A stretch of 64,000 nt of DNA, taken from Coffea arabica (Eukaryota; Streptophyta; Magnoliopsida; Gentianales; Rubiaceae). Below the pieces are notes generated by a model, which was not told where the DNA came from, searched no databases, and was given only the letters and a program-made list of their open reading frames with translations. Made by a program: the position numbers and the translations under genes. Below, one piece after another: positions 12,801-23,490 of the stretch; within the stretch, counting starts at the first letter, position 1; every line of letters starts with the position of its first letter. Location: positions 39,917,329 to 39,981,328 of the forward strand of contig NC_092317.1 of NCBI RefSeq assembly GCF_036785885.1, in the 5' to 3' direction.

Positions 12801-13020
12801 ATGGCATTTCCCAAATCCCTAGGGATTGAAGATGGATAGGAGAAGAAGCAAGTAAATTTTACTCGATTAATACAGCCGCATGAACAAGAATGCCCTTGTT
12901 ATTATCTCGTGCGTTGCACATGATGATCGTCTCCGTCACTTATAACTATTGAAATTCACAAAAGGGTCAAGAATTTTTGCTTTTACTAGATCGATGGCCA
13001 AAAATTTTCTTGTAATTGTT

Positions 13021-13545
13021 AAAAAATTAAAACTTTACGCAACTTTTCTCATAATTGTTAAAAAATTAAAATTTTATGCAATTAAAAGTTCGAAACCCAT
13101 TGAAACTTTTTTTCCTCTTAGGAAATAAAACGTTGCTCTATCTTAGATTTCCTTTTCAAATGCGGCAATGTGTATAAATCTAAGCTGCAACCGTTTATAA
13201 AAGTGCATAGATCCTCAACCGAACTGGCCTCAGCCCCTCAAGAGTAAGAATAGCAAGACCAATAAGACCATTTGTTTGCTTGACACTTCTTTTTCTTTTT
13301 TTTTTCCTCTAGTTTTCATCAATTCCATTAACCATTTAGCTATTAACAACCAACTTTTAGTTTTGCTCAATGTTTTTAAATTCGAATTGGAGAGTGAACC
13401 GAAAATCTTTCGATTTACAATTCGACCGATTCAACCCCCATTTAAAGGTTTAATAATTTTTTATTTATTTTAGTATTAAATTTTTTGAGTAAAACTAAAA
13501 TATTTATTTTAGAAAATAAAAATTTAATAAACCCAATTTTTATCA
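13021..13545. other. AT-rich intergenic DNA with a degenerate MITE
   Basis: No gene is seen. From about 13370 the sequence resembles the family of plant repeats with fused ends of the form TTTTAAATTCG...GGTTTTCAAAAC and internal CCGGTCGGTCCGGTCCGG (to about 13660). A similar but distinct element lies at 57847-58417. Direct short repeats of TAATTGTTAAAAAATTAAAA occur near 13013 and 13055. Confidence 0.35.
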
Positions 13546-13951
13546 GCTTTTATCGGTTTAATCAGGTTTGATTGATTCAATTGATTGTTTGGGCTATTCA
13601 TTGAACCGGACCTGAGGTATAACCAGACGAACCGGTCGGTCCGGTCCGGTTTTCAAAACGCGATTGCTAGCCAACCGTTTGTTAGTACATTTGAATTAGT
13701 ATAAAACAAGAAGTAAATGATGAGGTGAGGCCCTTTGTATATTTGTTGGCTTTTATCGGTTTAATCAGGTTTGATTGATTCAATTGATTGTTTGGGCTAT
13801 TCATTGAACCGGACCTGAGGTATAACCAGATGAACCGGTCGGTCCGGTCCGGTTTTCAAAACGCGATTGCTAGCCAACCGTTTGTTAGTACATTTGAATT
13901 AGTATAAAACAAGAAGTAAATGATGAGGTGAGGCCCTTTGTATATTTGTTG
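13546..13951. repeat. 203-bp perfect-length tandem duplication
   Basis: Two adjacent copies, 13546-13748 and 13749-13951, differ by one base that I can see (GACGAACCGG versus GATGAACCGG, a C-to-T at a CpG). Each unit holds the right end of a MITE-like repeat plus about 100 bp of flank ending ATATTTGTTGG. The second copy abuts the first recognisable codons of the C2-GRAM pseudogene. Confidence 0.9.
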
Positions 13952-14300
13952 GAGGCGAGGGACTTGGTAGTGAAGGATTCATATGTGTAATTAAAAGTTG
14001 GTAAGTCTTAAGTCCAAGACAAGGGTATTGAAGAACACGAAATCCTATTTGGAATGAAGAGTTTGCATTCAGAATGCATTACTTGGAGGATGAATTTATT
14101 TTGTCTGTGTATCAGTTTAATGAAAGACTCTGGATTCTTTAATGTTGCTGGAGATTTGGTGGGGCAAGGTTATGATTCCAGTTTGGTCTATTGTTGTAGA
14201 GGAAAACCACAACTTCAGATGAAAACCACAACTTGCCTCCCACTTGGTTCTCTTTTCAAAAGCGCGATCTTGAAATCAACCACCAACAAAGACTATGGTA
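13948..14300 (+). pseudogene. First C2 domain remnant of the C2-GRAM pseudogene
   Basis: Pieces of one C2 domain appear in shifting frames: EARDLVVKDSYV (about 13952), then KTRVLKN (about 14018), NPIWNEEFAFRMHYLEDEF (about 14042), FFNVAGDLVGQG (about 14130), and a PPTWFSFQ block (about 14235). The order matches the calcium-binding C2 fold of the family. At least three frame changes and one stop break it. The first strand is missing because the homology begins exactly at the end of the 203-bp tandem duplication. Confidence 0.65.
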
Positions 14301-16379
14301 TAGCTTTGTATGTTTTGTTAGTTTTATTTGATAATTTGTACTAATGCTTTTGTCATTGGTGTTTTTATGGATTTGTTTATGTTTAAATTACGTGAAGTAG
14401 ACATACTGCCTAATCCGGAGTCATTTAATGGTTATGGCTTCTTGATCTGGACCTCAAGAGCCAAGAACTTGAATTTTTGGATAATAGCTATAGTTAACTA
14501 CATGATGACAAATAATGATTGAAATAATGAGAGGATTTCTAAGTGGCATTTCTTTCCTATAGAAGAATTTTGGTGCTTCCTGTGTTGAATTTTTTAGGTC
14601 AGTTTGCATAAATGAAACTTGAAAATGGCCTTTAGGAATGTTAGGACCAGTTCGAGGAGTCCACTTTCATGTGTGGTTCTATATTTACAAGAATTAGGAG
14701 GCCTTAGATGGCTTGCTCACATTTTTACCCCTTTTGAGGTGTCAATTTGGTTTTGACGAATTGGTTAATTAGAATATCGATTAGAAAAGTTAAGATAAGT
14801 AAAATGGCCTCGTCCTCAATTCTGCATGGTTTGTTTCCAGCTGTACTCAGATTTATGAAATTCGATAATAGGGTATTCAAGTTTATTTGTGATGAATTTG
14901 ACGAGAGTCAGAATACCCAATGACAGATTGGGTATATCTTAAATATTAAAGTGAGATTTTCTGCAATACTCAGGCAAGGTGGCTTTTTTTTTTCCTTCTT
15001 GTTTGGTTGAGCTACCTTGTTGACTAGTAACATGTTTGGCTGCAGTATAAAAGAGATTAAAGGAGGTACTTTTTCTTGATATAGTTCTCTTTTTCTTGAT
15101 TTGTACGAGGGAACAAGTGAGTTTGGGAAAGGTTAGATTACAGAGTTAAGAATTACAATTGCCCTTGTGATACTAAAGGTTGAGTGGTTATTAAGAGAGC
15201 TCAATGCAGATAGCTGAGAAAAAGTGTTAGTCAATATTATCAGTCTGCGCAAATAACTACAGCGTGGGGGCTTATTTTTTCTAGGCTCCCCAGCTTTTCA
15301 GAATGTTTAAAAAAGAGGTCCAAACGTGATATGCTTTCTAGCTGTAGTTAGTTGATTCTTTGGAGAATATGATGGTGCAAAATGCACTTCTTTGTGCTTA
15401 ATACAGAATCTAAGTTTTCCTCTACTCCTGTCCCATTCAGTCCATTCCTTGAAGGTCAGTGTTGCCATCTTATGACCTGGTAGGTTCATTGAGACCTCCT
15501 GATATGAGCAGGCTGCAGCAGGCATTGAACTGGCTCTCTGCCTTCATCTAGCTTGTAGCTGTACTAGACCATGTGCAAAGTTCCTTTTAGCAGAAGTAGC
15601 ATTATTCAAGCTCTGAACCAACTCTCACCAAGTTCTTTTAGATTGGATAGGAATCATCTCCATAAACAGAACTGATGTTGATGACTCTTGGCCTTCTTAG
15701 CCTTTCATATCAGGAATTCAGCAAATGTGTGCAGTTTGAGTAGCAAAATCCCTAAAGCAGTTGTTGTGATACAAGTATATGGATACTGTTGCACATTATA
15801 GGCCTTGTTGTAGGTTCAACTCTGTGATATTTTCTCTCTCTGCCTGGAGCTGGAAGTAATGATCTTTTATGATCAATGGTCATTTTGAAATGGATGGACT
15901 GCATGGTGATCAGATAAGAGGAGCTTGTAATCCTTATATTAGCTGAGTATCATGGTCCCATAGACATTCTGCAAAACCATTTAAAATGCATATGACCCTT
16001 TTGTTTGCTTTTCCATTTTCTAGCTGTTTCTGCGTTCTGCTTAATAGTCTGTTTATTTGAAATGTTTCCTTTACACATATTTGTTTTCTTAATATTACAG
16101 ATAAATGTCCTGCAATAGCAACTTCATTGCAGTTCTCCTAGTGTCTCCTGTCATATCTGTTTAAATGATTTTCAAAGATTTGATGCTTCTAAGCAGTACC
16201 GATAAATAAGGGGAAGTAATTTTTTCATAGAATTATTTGGCAATGTCTTGCTTAGGAATGCTTAATGGGCAGTAAAAAGGAGATTGAGTCGATTTAATTG
16301 CCTCTCCCATTGAACATAATAACATTTTATACACCAATTATACAGTTGTATTTGACTTTACCTTATGAATGCAGGTAAA

Positions 16380-17580
16380 TTTCTTCTGATACTGGCACTG
16401 TATAGGAGAGGTGTGCAAGTATGCGGTGACCATCTCTTGTATGTCATCAAAGTTGCAGAGCTGAAAACACCGATGAGTATGGAGATAAATGTGTTTCATC
16501 TGAAGATGTTTTTAGGTGTACTCCGACAAGGAAGATATTAGAAGGGAAACATCTAGTGAAGGTTATTGCTGGTCGCTTACAGAGGCTTTTCAATAAAAAT
16601 GAAGAAGCATCAGGGACTGACAATTCTTCTGAGCTGTCAACTACCATTTCTGTTAAAAAAGATAACTTGGCTCAGCCGAACAGTAACAGTAGCTTTGAAG
16701 AGCTGATTAAAATGCTAAAGTTAAGCAATGATGAAAAAGACATACCAAAGAACCCAGAGGGTGGCAACCTTTTGGATCAACCATATGCAATGCCACCTGA
16801 AGATCTCAACATGCTTCTGTTTACTCCTAAGTCACAATTAATGAGAGATCTTGCAGAATTGCAGGGAACAACAGATGTTCAAGAGGGCCCTTGGACATGG
16901 AAATCAGCAGACAAATCATGTTTAGTGCGAGTTATTACGTACACCAAAGCAGTAACAAAATTAGTAAAGGCTGTGAAAGCTACTGAAGAGCAAACTTATA
17001 TAAAGGCCAATGGGAAAGAATTCATTGTCTTTGTAGATGTTAATACTCCTGAAGTTCCATATGGAAATACATTTAAGGTTGATCTACTTTACAAGATAAC
17101 TCCAGGGCCGAAGCTATCTTGTACAGAAAAATCTGCTCATCTTGTCGTATCCTGGGCCATAAACTTCCATCAAAACACTATGATGAAAGGCATGATTGAA
17201 GGAGGAGCCAGGCAAGGATGGAAGGAGAGTTTTGAACAATTATCTGACTTGCTAGCTAAAATTCTCAAAGTGATTAATCCTATAAATGTATCAGATTGCA
17301 TACGATAGCAACTTTGCAGGAGCACCAGTCAAATTGGGAACTGGCAGCTGAATATTTTTTGGAATTGTACTATGGTTTAGGCATATTCATGGTTCTATAT
17401 ATTGGTTTTCACATCTGGCTTTGTGGAGAGCTCTAGCTCCAAGGCTTAGAATTTGATGGTCTTGATTTACCTGATAGTGTGGGGCAAATTATTAACTTTG
17501 CAATTTTAGTCATCCAACTTGAGAATGCTTATAACATGGTATCACATTTTTGTGCAAGCAAGGCTAAAATGAGGTAACAG
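16380..17580 (+). pseudogene. VASt domain and membrane segment exon of the C2-GRAM pseudogene
   Basis: An open frame of 250 codons (16556-17308) carries the lipid-binding VASt (StAR-related) domain, recognised by blocks such as ELQGTTDVQEGPW, KAVTKLVKAVKATEEQTY and MMKGMIEGGARQGW. The family frame continues past 17308 with QEHQSNWELAAEYFLELYYG and a hydrophobic membrane-like segment, but one base is lost near 17305 and a stop follows near 17432. This is the best-preserved exon of the gene. The ATG at 16556 is internal to the exon, not a true start. Confidence 0.8.
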
Positions 17581-17655
17581 TTCACAAAGCATATCACTTT
17601 ATATCAAATGTATATCATGTTTAGTAGTTTAACTGAAAATCACATGATTAACAGG

Positions 17656-18210
17656 AAGTAATCGTGGAGTCAAAATGCAAGGGGATGGTTGGGTGCTTAT
17701 AATAGCTTTGATTGAGGGTGTGGATCTAGCTTCTTTAGATTCAACTGAATTACCAGATCCTTATGTGTTATTTACCTGTAATGGCAAAATAAGGACAGAC
17801 TCTGTGCAGCTGCAAACTGTCGATCCTCAGTGGAATGGTTTGATCCTCTACTAAATCTCGTTATTGTGTACTCTAACTAGTAATCAAATCATGGTACTGT
17901 GACAACCTTTCATCTGATACAATGTGCAGAAATACATGAGTTTGATGTTTCAGAAGAACCACCTTCAGTGCTGGATGTGGAAGTTTTTTATTTTGATGGT
18001 CCATTTGATCAAGCTTCCTCTCTTGGCCATGCTGAAATTAATTTTTTGAAGCATACGTCTACAGAATTAGCAGACATATGGATTCTCCTAGATGCAAAAC
18101 TTGCTCAATCTTCTCAGTCAAAGTTGCACCTGAGAATTTTTTGGACAATACTAATGGAGCTAAAACAATAAGAGACTATTTAAACAAGATGGAAAAGCAA
18201 GTAGGAAAGA
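17656..18210 (+). pseudogene. Second C2 domain exons of the C2-GRAM pseudogene
   Basis: Exon 17656-17838 encodes MQGDGWVLIIALIEGVDL and DSTELPDPYVLFTCNGK; after a roughly 90-bp intron, exon 17928-18210 gives EIHEFDVSEEPPSVLDVEVF, HAEINFLKHTS and KLHLRIF. The Asp residues of the C2 calcium loops (DSTELPDPY) are kept. A T is missing from a homopolymer near 18140, which shifts the frame just before RDYLNKMEKQVGKK, the last coding block before the copia-carrying intron. Confidence 0.8.
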
Positions 18211-18273
18211 AGGTAATAAGGTTTCATAGTGTCACAGATTTCATCTTCTAGACCTTTTGAAATTATATGTTGT

Positions 18274-18577
18274 TGTAAATTTTAAAAGAAAAGGAAAATG
18301 AACAAAAAACTCTACTTTTCTTTATTTTCCCACACCCTAAAATATGCTTACAAGGTAAGCATTTATAGGACAACCCTATCATAGTTCTGCCACCACTTAA
18401 GGTAATAGAACCATGATTTTAGGGATTACATAATCAACTCATATCCTATCTATTCAAACTTGATTGATCATAAGCAATAAAATCCCATAATCATGGGAGG
18501 TAATATCTCTCATAATCATGGGAGATAATTATGGAAGATAATATCTCCCATAATCATAGGAGATAATATCTTCGACA
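18274..18577 (-). repeat. 3' LTR of the copia element (left copy)
   Basis: 304 bp, reading on the plus strand from TGTAAATTTTAAAAG to CTTCGACA. It contains a run of related ATAATCATGGGAG / GGAGATAATATC units near 18490-18570, likely U3 enhancer-type repeats. It is the twin of 23166-23469. Confidence 0.95.
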
Positions 18578-18590
18578 CCCCCCCTCAAGT
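18578..18590 (-). promoter_or_regulatory. Polypurine tract of the copia element
   Basis: On the minus strand the sequence reads CTTGAGGGGGGG directly against the 3' LTR. This is the standard plus-strand primer position. No AGGA-loop hairpin precedes it, in contrast to the Ty3 elements of this window. Confidence 0.8.
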
Positions 18591-21500
18591 TGGTGCATAT
18601 ATATTTATCATGTCCAACTTGCTTGTAAGAAGTTCAAAGTTTGGTCTGAGGAGTCCTTTGGTGAGAATGTCAGCTATCTGCTGAGCTGATGGAACGAATG
18701 GCATGCAGATAATTCCTCCTTCAAGTTTCTTTTTTATGAAGTGGCGGTCAATCTCAATATGTTTGGTTCTATCATGTTGCACAGGATTATGAGCTATGCT
18801 AATTGCCGCCTGGTTATCACAATAGAGCCTCATTGGTAGTTCAATAGGTCTTTTTAGCTCCTCTAAAACTCTCTTCAGCCATAACATCTCACACACACCA
18901 TGAGCCATAGCTCGGTACTCTGCCTCTGCACTACTACGAGCTACAACACTTTGTTTCTTACTTCTCCAAGTAACCAAATTGCCCTATACAAAGGTACAAT
19001 ACCCCGAGGTTGATCTTCTATCAATGACTGATCCTACCCAATCAGCATCTGTATAAGCTTCAATGGTCTTTCGATCTCCTCTTTTAAAGAACAATCCCTT
19101 TCCTGGAGTACTTTTTAAGTACCTCAGAATTCGATATACTGCATCAAGGTGCTCTTCATATGGAGAATGCATAAACTGGCTCACAACACTCACTGAAAAA
19201 GCTATATCAGGACGAGTGTGAGCCAAGTAAATTAGCTTGCCTACTAACTTTTGGTATCGAGCAGTATCAACTGGTGTTCCATCTTTTATATCTGCTAACT
19301 TGTGATTCGGATCCATAGGAGTGTCTGCAGGTCGACATCCACTCATCCCTGTTTCCTTTAAAAGATCCAAAACATACTTGCGTTGGGACACAACCATGCC
19401 CTTCTTGGACCGAGCTACCTCCATCCCTAAGAAATATCGTAGTGTTCCCAAATCTTTGATTTCAAAGCTAGAAAAAAGACTTTTCTTCAGCCGTTCCATC
19501 TCAATTAAGTCATCTCCTGTGAGGATGATATCATCCACATACACAATGAGTACTGCTATCTTGCCGTCCTTGGAGTGTTTAACAAACATGGTGTGATCAC
19601 TCTGAGCTTGGGTATAGCCTTGATCCTTTACCGACCTAGTAAATTTTTCAAACCAGGCCCTAGGAGATTGTTTGAGACCATATAACGATTTTTTTAGCTT
19701 TCAAACTCTAGACTGAAACTTCCCTTCAAATCCAGGGGGAGAATCCATGCACACCTCTTCCTCCAGATCACCATTTAAAAATGCATTTTTGACATCAAGT
19801 TGTTGGAGTGGCCAATCAAGGTTTACTGCTATTGAGAGAAGCACCCTAATAGTGTTTAATTTTGCCACTGGAGCAAAAGTTTCAAGATAATCGATCCCGT
19901 AGGTTTGAGTAAATCCTTTAGCCACCAATCGAGTTTTGTACCGTTCCAATGTCCCATCGGAATTATACTTGATGGTAAAGACCCATTTACACCCTACTGT
20001 TTTTTTCCCTTGTGGCAGGTTTGTTACTTCCCATGTTTGATTCTTCTCAAGAGCATACATCTCTTCTTCAATAGCCTTTCTCCACTCTGGAACTTGTAAT
20101 GCTTCCTGTACATTCTTTGGAATTTCCACAGAAGAAAGTTGTGAAGTAAATGTCAAGAAAGTAGGGGATAACTTTTCATAAGAGACATAGTTAGTCATAG
20201 GGTGTTTGATACAAGAACGCGCTCCCTTTAGAAGTGCAATAGGAAGATCCAAATCAGCAATCTTTGAATCAGAGGAAACTTTATCTGATGACTCAAAAAC
20301 ATCAAATTCTGCCCTCGGTTCGGATTCCTTGTTGTGAAGAGAAGGGGGAGCTTTATCTTTTCCTCGATGATTTTTCCTGACATAGGTTTTCAGGGTTTTT
20401 TCAGTTATATTCCCATCTCTTTCACTAAGAGAATTCGACTCTGTTATTGGCACTATAAACAAGAGATCCTCTTCAAATCCCTGATCAATTTTTTCACGTT
20501 TTTCAAAATCCTTTTGACGGGCAAATTGAAGAGTGTCATTTGATTTTTCAAGATTATTATCTTGAAAAGATTCTTGTTGAGGAAATTGTGCTGTAGATTC
20601 TTCTAAAAAATCAGAAAAATTTTGATCAGGAATTTGATTTTCAATACGAAAAACATCATCATCTTCTACAAGTTCTTCTACATGCCGAGTCCCCCCCCCC
20701 TGAAGAGGATCTCTAAAGAAAGGTTTATCTTCAAAAAATGTTACATCCATGGTTACAAACATTTTTTTCGAAATGGGGTCAAAGCATTTATACCCCTTTT
20801 GCGTGGGTGCATATCCAACAAAAATGCATTTCCTTGCTCGAGGGTCTAACTTGCTTCGACCTTGTTCATGATTGTGAACAAAGGCTATGCACCCAAACAC
20901 CTTTAATGAGACTTCATATGTTAATCGAGACATGGGATAAATTGTTTTGAAAAAATTCAGAGGAGTTTGGAAATTCAAGGTTCTTGAGGGCATTCTGTTT
21001 ATGAGATATGTAGCAGTTAAAATTGCTTCGCCCCATAGATATTTAGGAACATTTCTTGAAAAAAGTAATGCCCTCGCCACTTCTAAAAGATGTTTATTTT
21101 TTCTTTCAGCTACCCCATTCTGTTGTGGGGTATCATTGCAGGAGCTTTGATGCACAATCCCTTTTTCAAGAAAAAAACTTCCTAAAATTTTATTGAAATA
21201 TTCTTTTCCATTGTCACTCCGAACAATTTTGATTTTTTCTTGAAATTGTGTCAAAACCATGCTGTAGAATTTTTGAAACACACTTGCATCCTCTGATTTC
21301 TCTCTTAACAAATACACCCAACAAACTCTTGTGTGATCATCGATGAATGTAACAAACCATTTTTTTCCAAATGAAGTTGAAATTCTAGAGGGACCCCAAA
21401 CATCAGTATGTAATAGAAAAAACGGTTTTGAGGGTTGATAAGGATGTATAGAAAATGTAGACCGATGATGTTTAGCCAATTCGCAGATTTCACATTGAAA

Positions 21501-23129
21501 GGAAGATGAATCTTTATTCTTAAACAAATCTGGAAATAAGTATTTCATGTAATAAAAACTAGGATGTCCTAGTCTAAAGTGCCATAACATAATCTCTTTA
21601 TTACTAGTAATAGAGACGGACCCGTAACATGTGTTTTTGATTGGTGTTGTCATATTTGATCCATCTTCAAGGAGGTAAAGTCCCCCATTTTCTCTAGCAC
21701 ATCCAATCATCCTCCCCGTGGTCAGTTCCTGAAACTCACAAAAAGAGGGGAAAAAATTAATCCGACACTTGAGATCCCTAGTTAATTTACTTATGGACAG
21801 CAAATTGCATGATAACTTTGGAACATGAAGAACTCTATGAAGTGTTATAGTAGGAGAGATGACAACGGAACCTATGCCAGCTATGACGGATAATGATCCG
21901 TCAGCAACCTTGACCCTTTTATTGCCTGCACATGGACTGTAGGTAGAAAATAATTGTGACAAACTAGTCATATGGTCAGTGGCTCCAGAATCAATAACCC
22001 ATACAATCTGTGGACAAGATGCATTTGATGTATTACATGAAAGAGCAATAGTAAAACGATTACCATTTTTAGCAAAAGAACAAAAAGGAGTGAAGCTTTT
22101 TGTCTCAGTGACTGAAAATTGTGGAGACTTAAAGAGTTTGTACAGTTGGCTTAATTGTTCCTTTGTGAAGGCTGGTGTCTCAGAGTCAGTTTGTTGCTTT
22201 TGAGAATCCTCATTCACAGTCTGCAATACCTTGCTATCACCTCCATTTTTCTTCTTGAAATTCGATGGTTTCCCATGTAATTTCCAGCACGTGTCCTTTG
22301 TGTGCCACGACTTTTTACAGTGTTCACACCAAGGCTTCCTTCTTTTATCTCCATCCAAATCTGTCCCCTTCGAAACCAATGATGAAGTCTCAACTTCATC
22401 CTCTGCCTTGGACTTTAGCATCACCTTACGCCTTGATTCTTCTCTTCTGACCTCAGAAAATACTTCACGAATGGAGGGGAGAGGCTTCCTGCCCAAAATA
22501 CGACCTCGCACCTCATCAAGTTCTTGATTTAGTTCGGCCAAGAAGACATAGACTCTGTCGTTCTCCTCCCGTTTCTTGTATCGAACACTGTCTACACGGC
22601 AATCCCATTCATCCTCATAACAAAGATCCAATTCCCGCCATAAAGTTACCATCTGATTGTAATAGGTTGTAACATCTCTATCTTCTTGTCTTGATTTCCA
22701 CAATTTCGTCTTGAGATTGAAAATTTGAGACGAATTCTCTATATCGGAATACATGTCCCGGACAGCGTCCCACACATCCTTGGCTGTGGGCAGAAATAAG
22801 TGTGGCTTTCCTATCGCTGGTTCCATAGAGTTTATCAACCAAGCGATAACTAGAGAGTTCTCTGAATGCCATCTCTTCAAATTGGGATCTTCAGCAGCTG
22901 GTTGTTGAATTTCTCCAGTAAGGTGGCCGAGTTTACCTCTGCCATCGATAGCCAGTTTTACGGATTGAGCCCATTCCAGATAATTGGAACCATTTAATTT
23001 ATGAACGGTTATTTGTAGGGAAGAAGAATTTGAAGCGGAGTAATCTGTAGTTTGGATAACTACTGAAGACGAGGATGAGTCTTCTCTTGTGTGAGCAGTC
23101 GATCCAGTCATGGCTGCTCGGTAGTTCAT
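18585..23129 (-). pseudogene. Copia gag-pol polyprotein with two in-frame stops
   Basis: The start ATG at 23129 lies about 25 nt after the primer site. One frame runs to 18585, about 1,515 codons. Order from the N-terminus: UBN2-type gag, zinc knuckle [15 protein letters not shown], protease [14 protein letters not shown]-pre-integrase LWHFRLGHP, integrase core ([23 protein letters not shown]), reverse transcriptase ([12 protein letters not shown] through YVDDIILTGDD near 19537) and RNase H (EAYTDADWVGS). This gag-PR-INT-RT-RH order defines Ty1/copia. Stops lie at 19701-19703 (between two RT blocks) and 18984-18986 (in RNase H). The frame is otherwise intact. With near-identical LTRs, either the stops arose after insertion, or the copy was mobilised by another element's proteins. 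Confidence 0.93.
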
Positions 23130-23153
23130 GGCAGGAATTGGTACAGAGCCGGA

Positions 23154-23165
23154 GCTCTGATACCA
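23154..23165 (-). promoter_or_regulatory. Primer binding site (initiator tRNA-Met) of the copia element
   Basis: Minus-strand TGGTATCAGAGC is complementary to the 3' end of plant initiator tRNA-Met, the usual primer of plant copia elements. It has zero spacing from the LTR at 23166. Confidence 0.9.
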
Positions 23166-23469
23166 TGTAAATTTTAAAAGAAAAGGAAAATGAACAAAAA
23201 ACTCTACTTTTCTTTATTTTCCCACACCCTAAAATATGCTTACAAGGTAAGCATTTATAGGACAACCCTATCATAGTTCTGCCACCACTTAAGGTAATAG
23301 AACCATGATTTTAGGGATTACATAATCAACTCATATCCTATCTATTCAAACTTGATTGATCATAAGCAATAAAATCCCATAATCATGGGAGGTAATATCT
23401 CTCATAATCATGGGAGATAATTATGGAAGATAATATCTCCCATAATCATAGGAGATAATATCTTTGACA
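23166..23469 (-). repeat. 5' LTR of the copia element (right copy)
   Basis: 304 bp, twin of 18274-18577, with one visible difference (CTTTGACA). It would hold the promoter for minus-strand transcription into the element. Confidence 0.95.
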
Positions 23470-23490
23470 GTTGTCTACATGATCTGTCTG

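Larger units (their letters stand above)
11008..13020. mobile_element. Mutator-like element with long inverted ends (boundaries approximate)
   Basis: About 180-200 bp at 11008-11188 is repeated in inverted orientation at about 12800-13020. Shared landmarks include CAAGGGCATTCTTG (11140s, and reversed at 12880s), CATCTTCAATCCCTAG (11171-11186, and reversed near 12820), and a Cys-less block around AATTTTTGGCC. Long terminal inverted repeats around unrelated filler fit a Mutator-like or other TIR element. No transposase is visible. Exact ends and the expected 9-bp target duplication could not be fixed by eye. The left inverted repeat is split by the hAT-like insertion at 11189. Confidence 0.55.
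18274..23469 (-). mobile_element. Young Ty1/copia retrotransposon, complete structure, minus strand
   Basis: Two 304-bp LTRs (18274-18577 and 23166-23469) bound the element, flanked by a perfect 5-bp target duplication GTTGT (18269-18273, 23470-23474). By eye the LTRs differ at one base (CTTCGACA versus CTTTGACA, again a CpG change). On the minus strand the primer site TGGTATCAGAGC (23154-23165), complementary to initiator tRNA-Met, directly follows the 5' LTR. A G-rich polypurine tract lies next to the 3' LTR (18578-18590). The single polyprotein has two stops. It sits in an intron of the C2-GRAM pseudogene in antisense orientation. Confidence 0.97.

Noticed and set aside
19905..22527. Plus-strand ORFs within the copia element
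   Set aside because: They are antisense shadows of the copia polyprotein.
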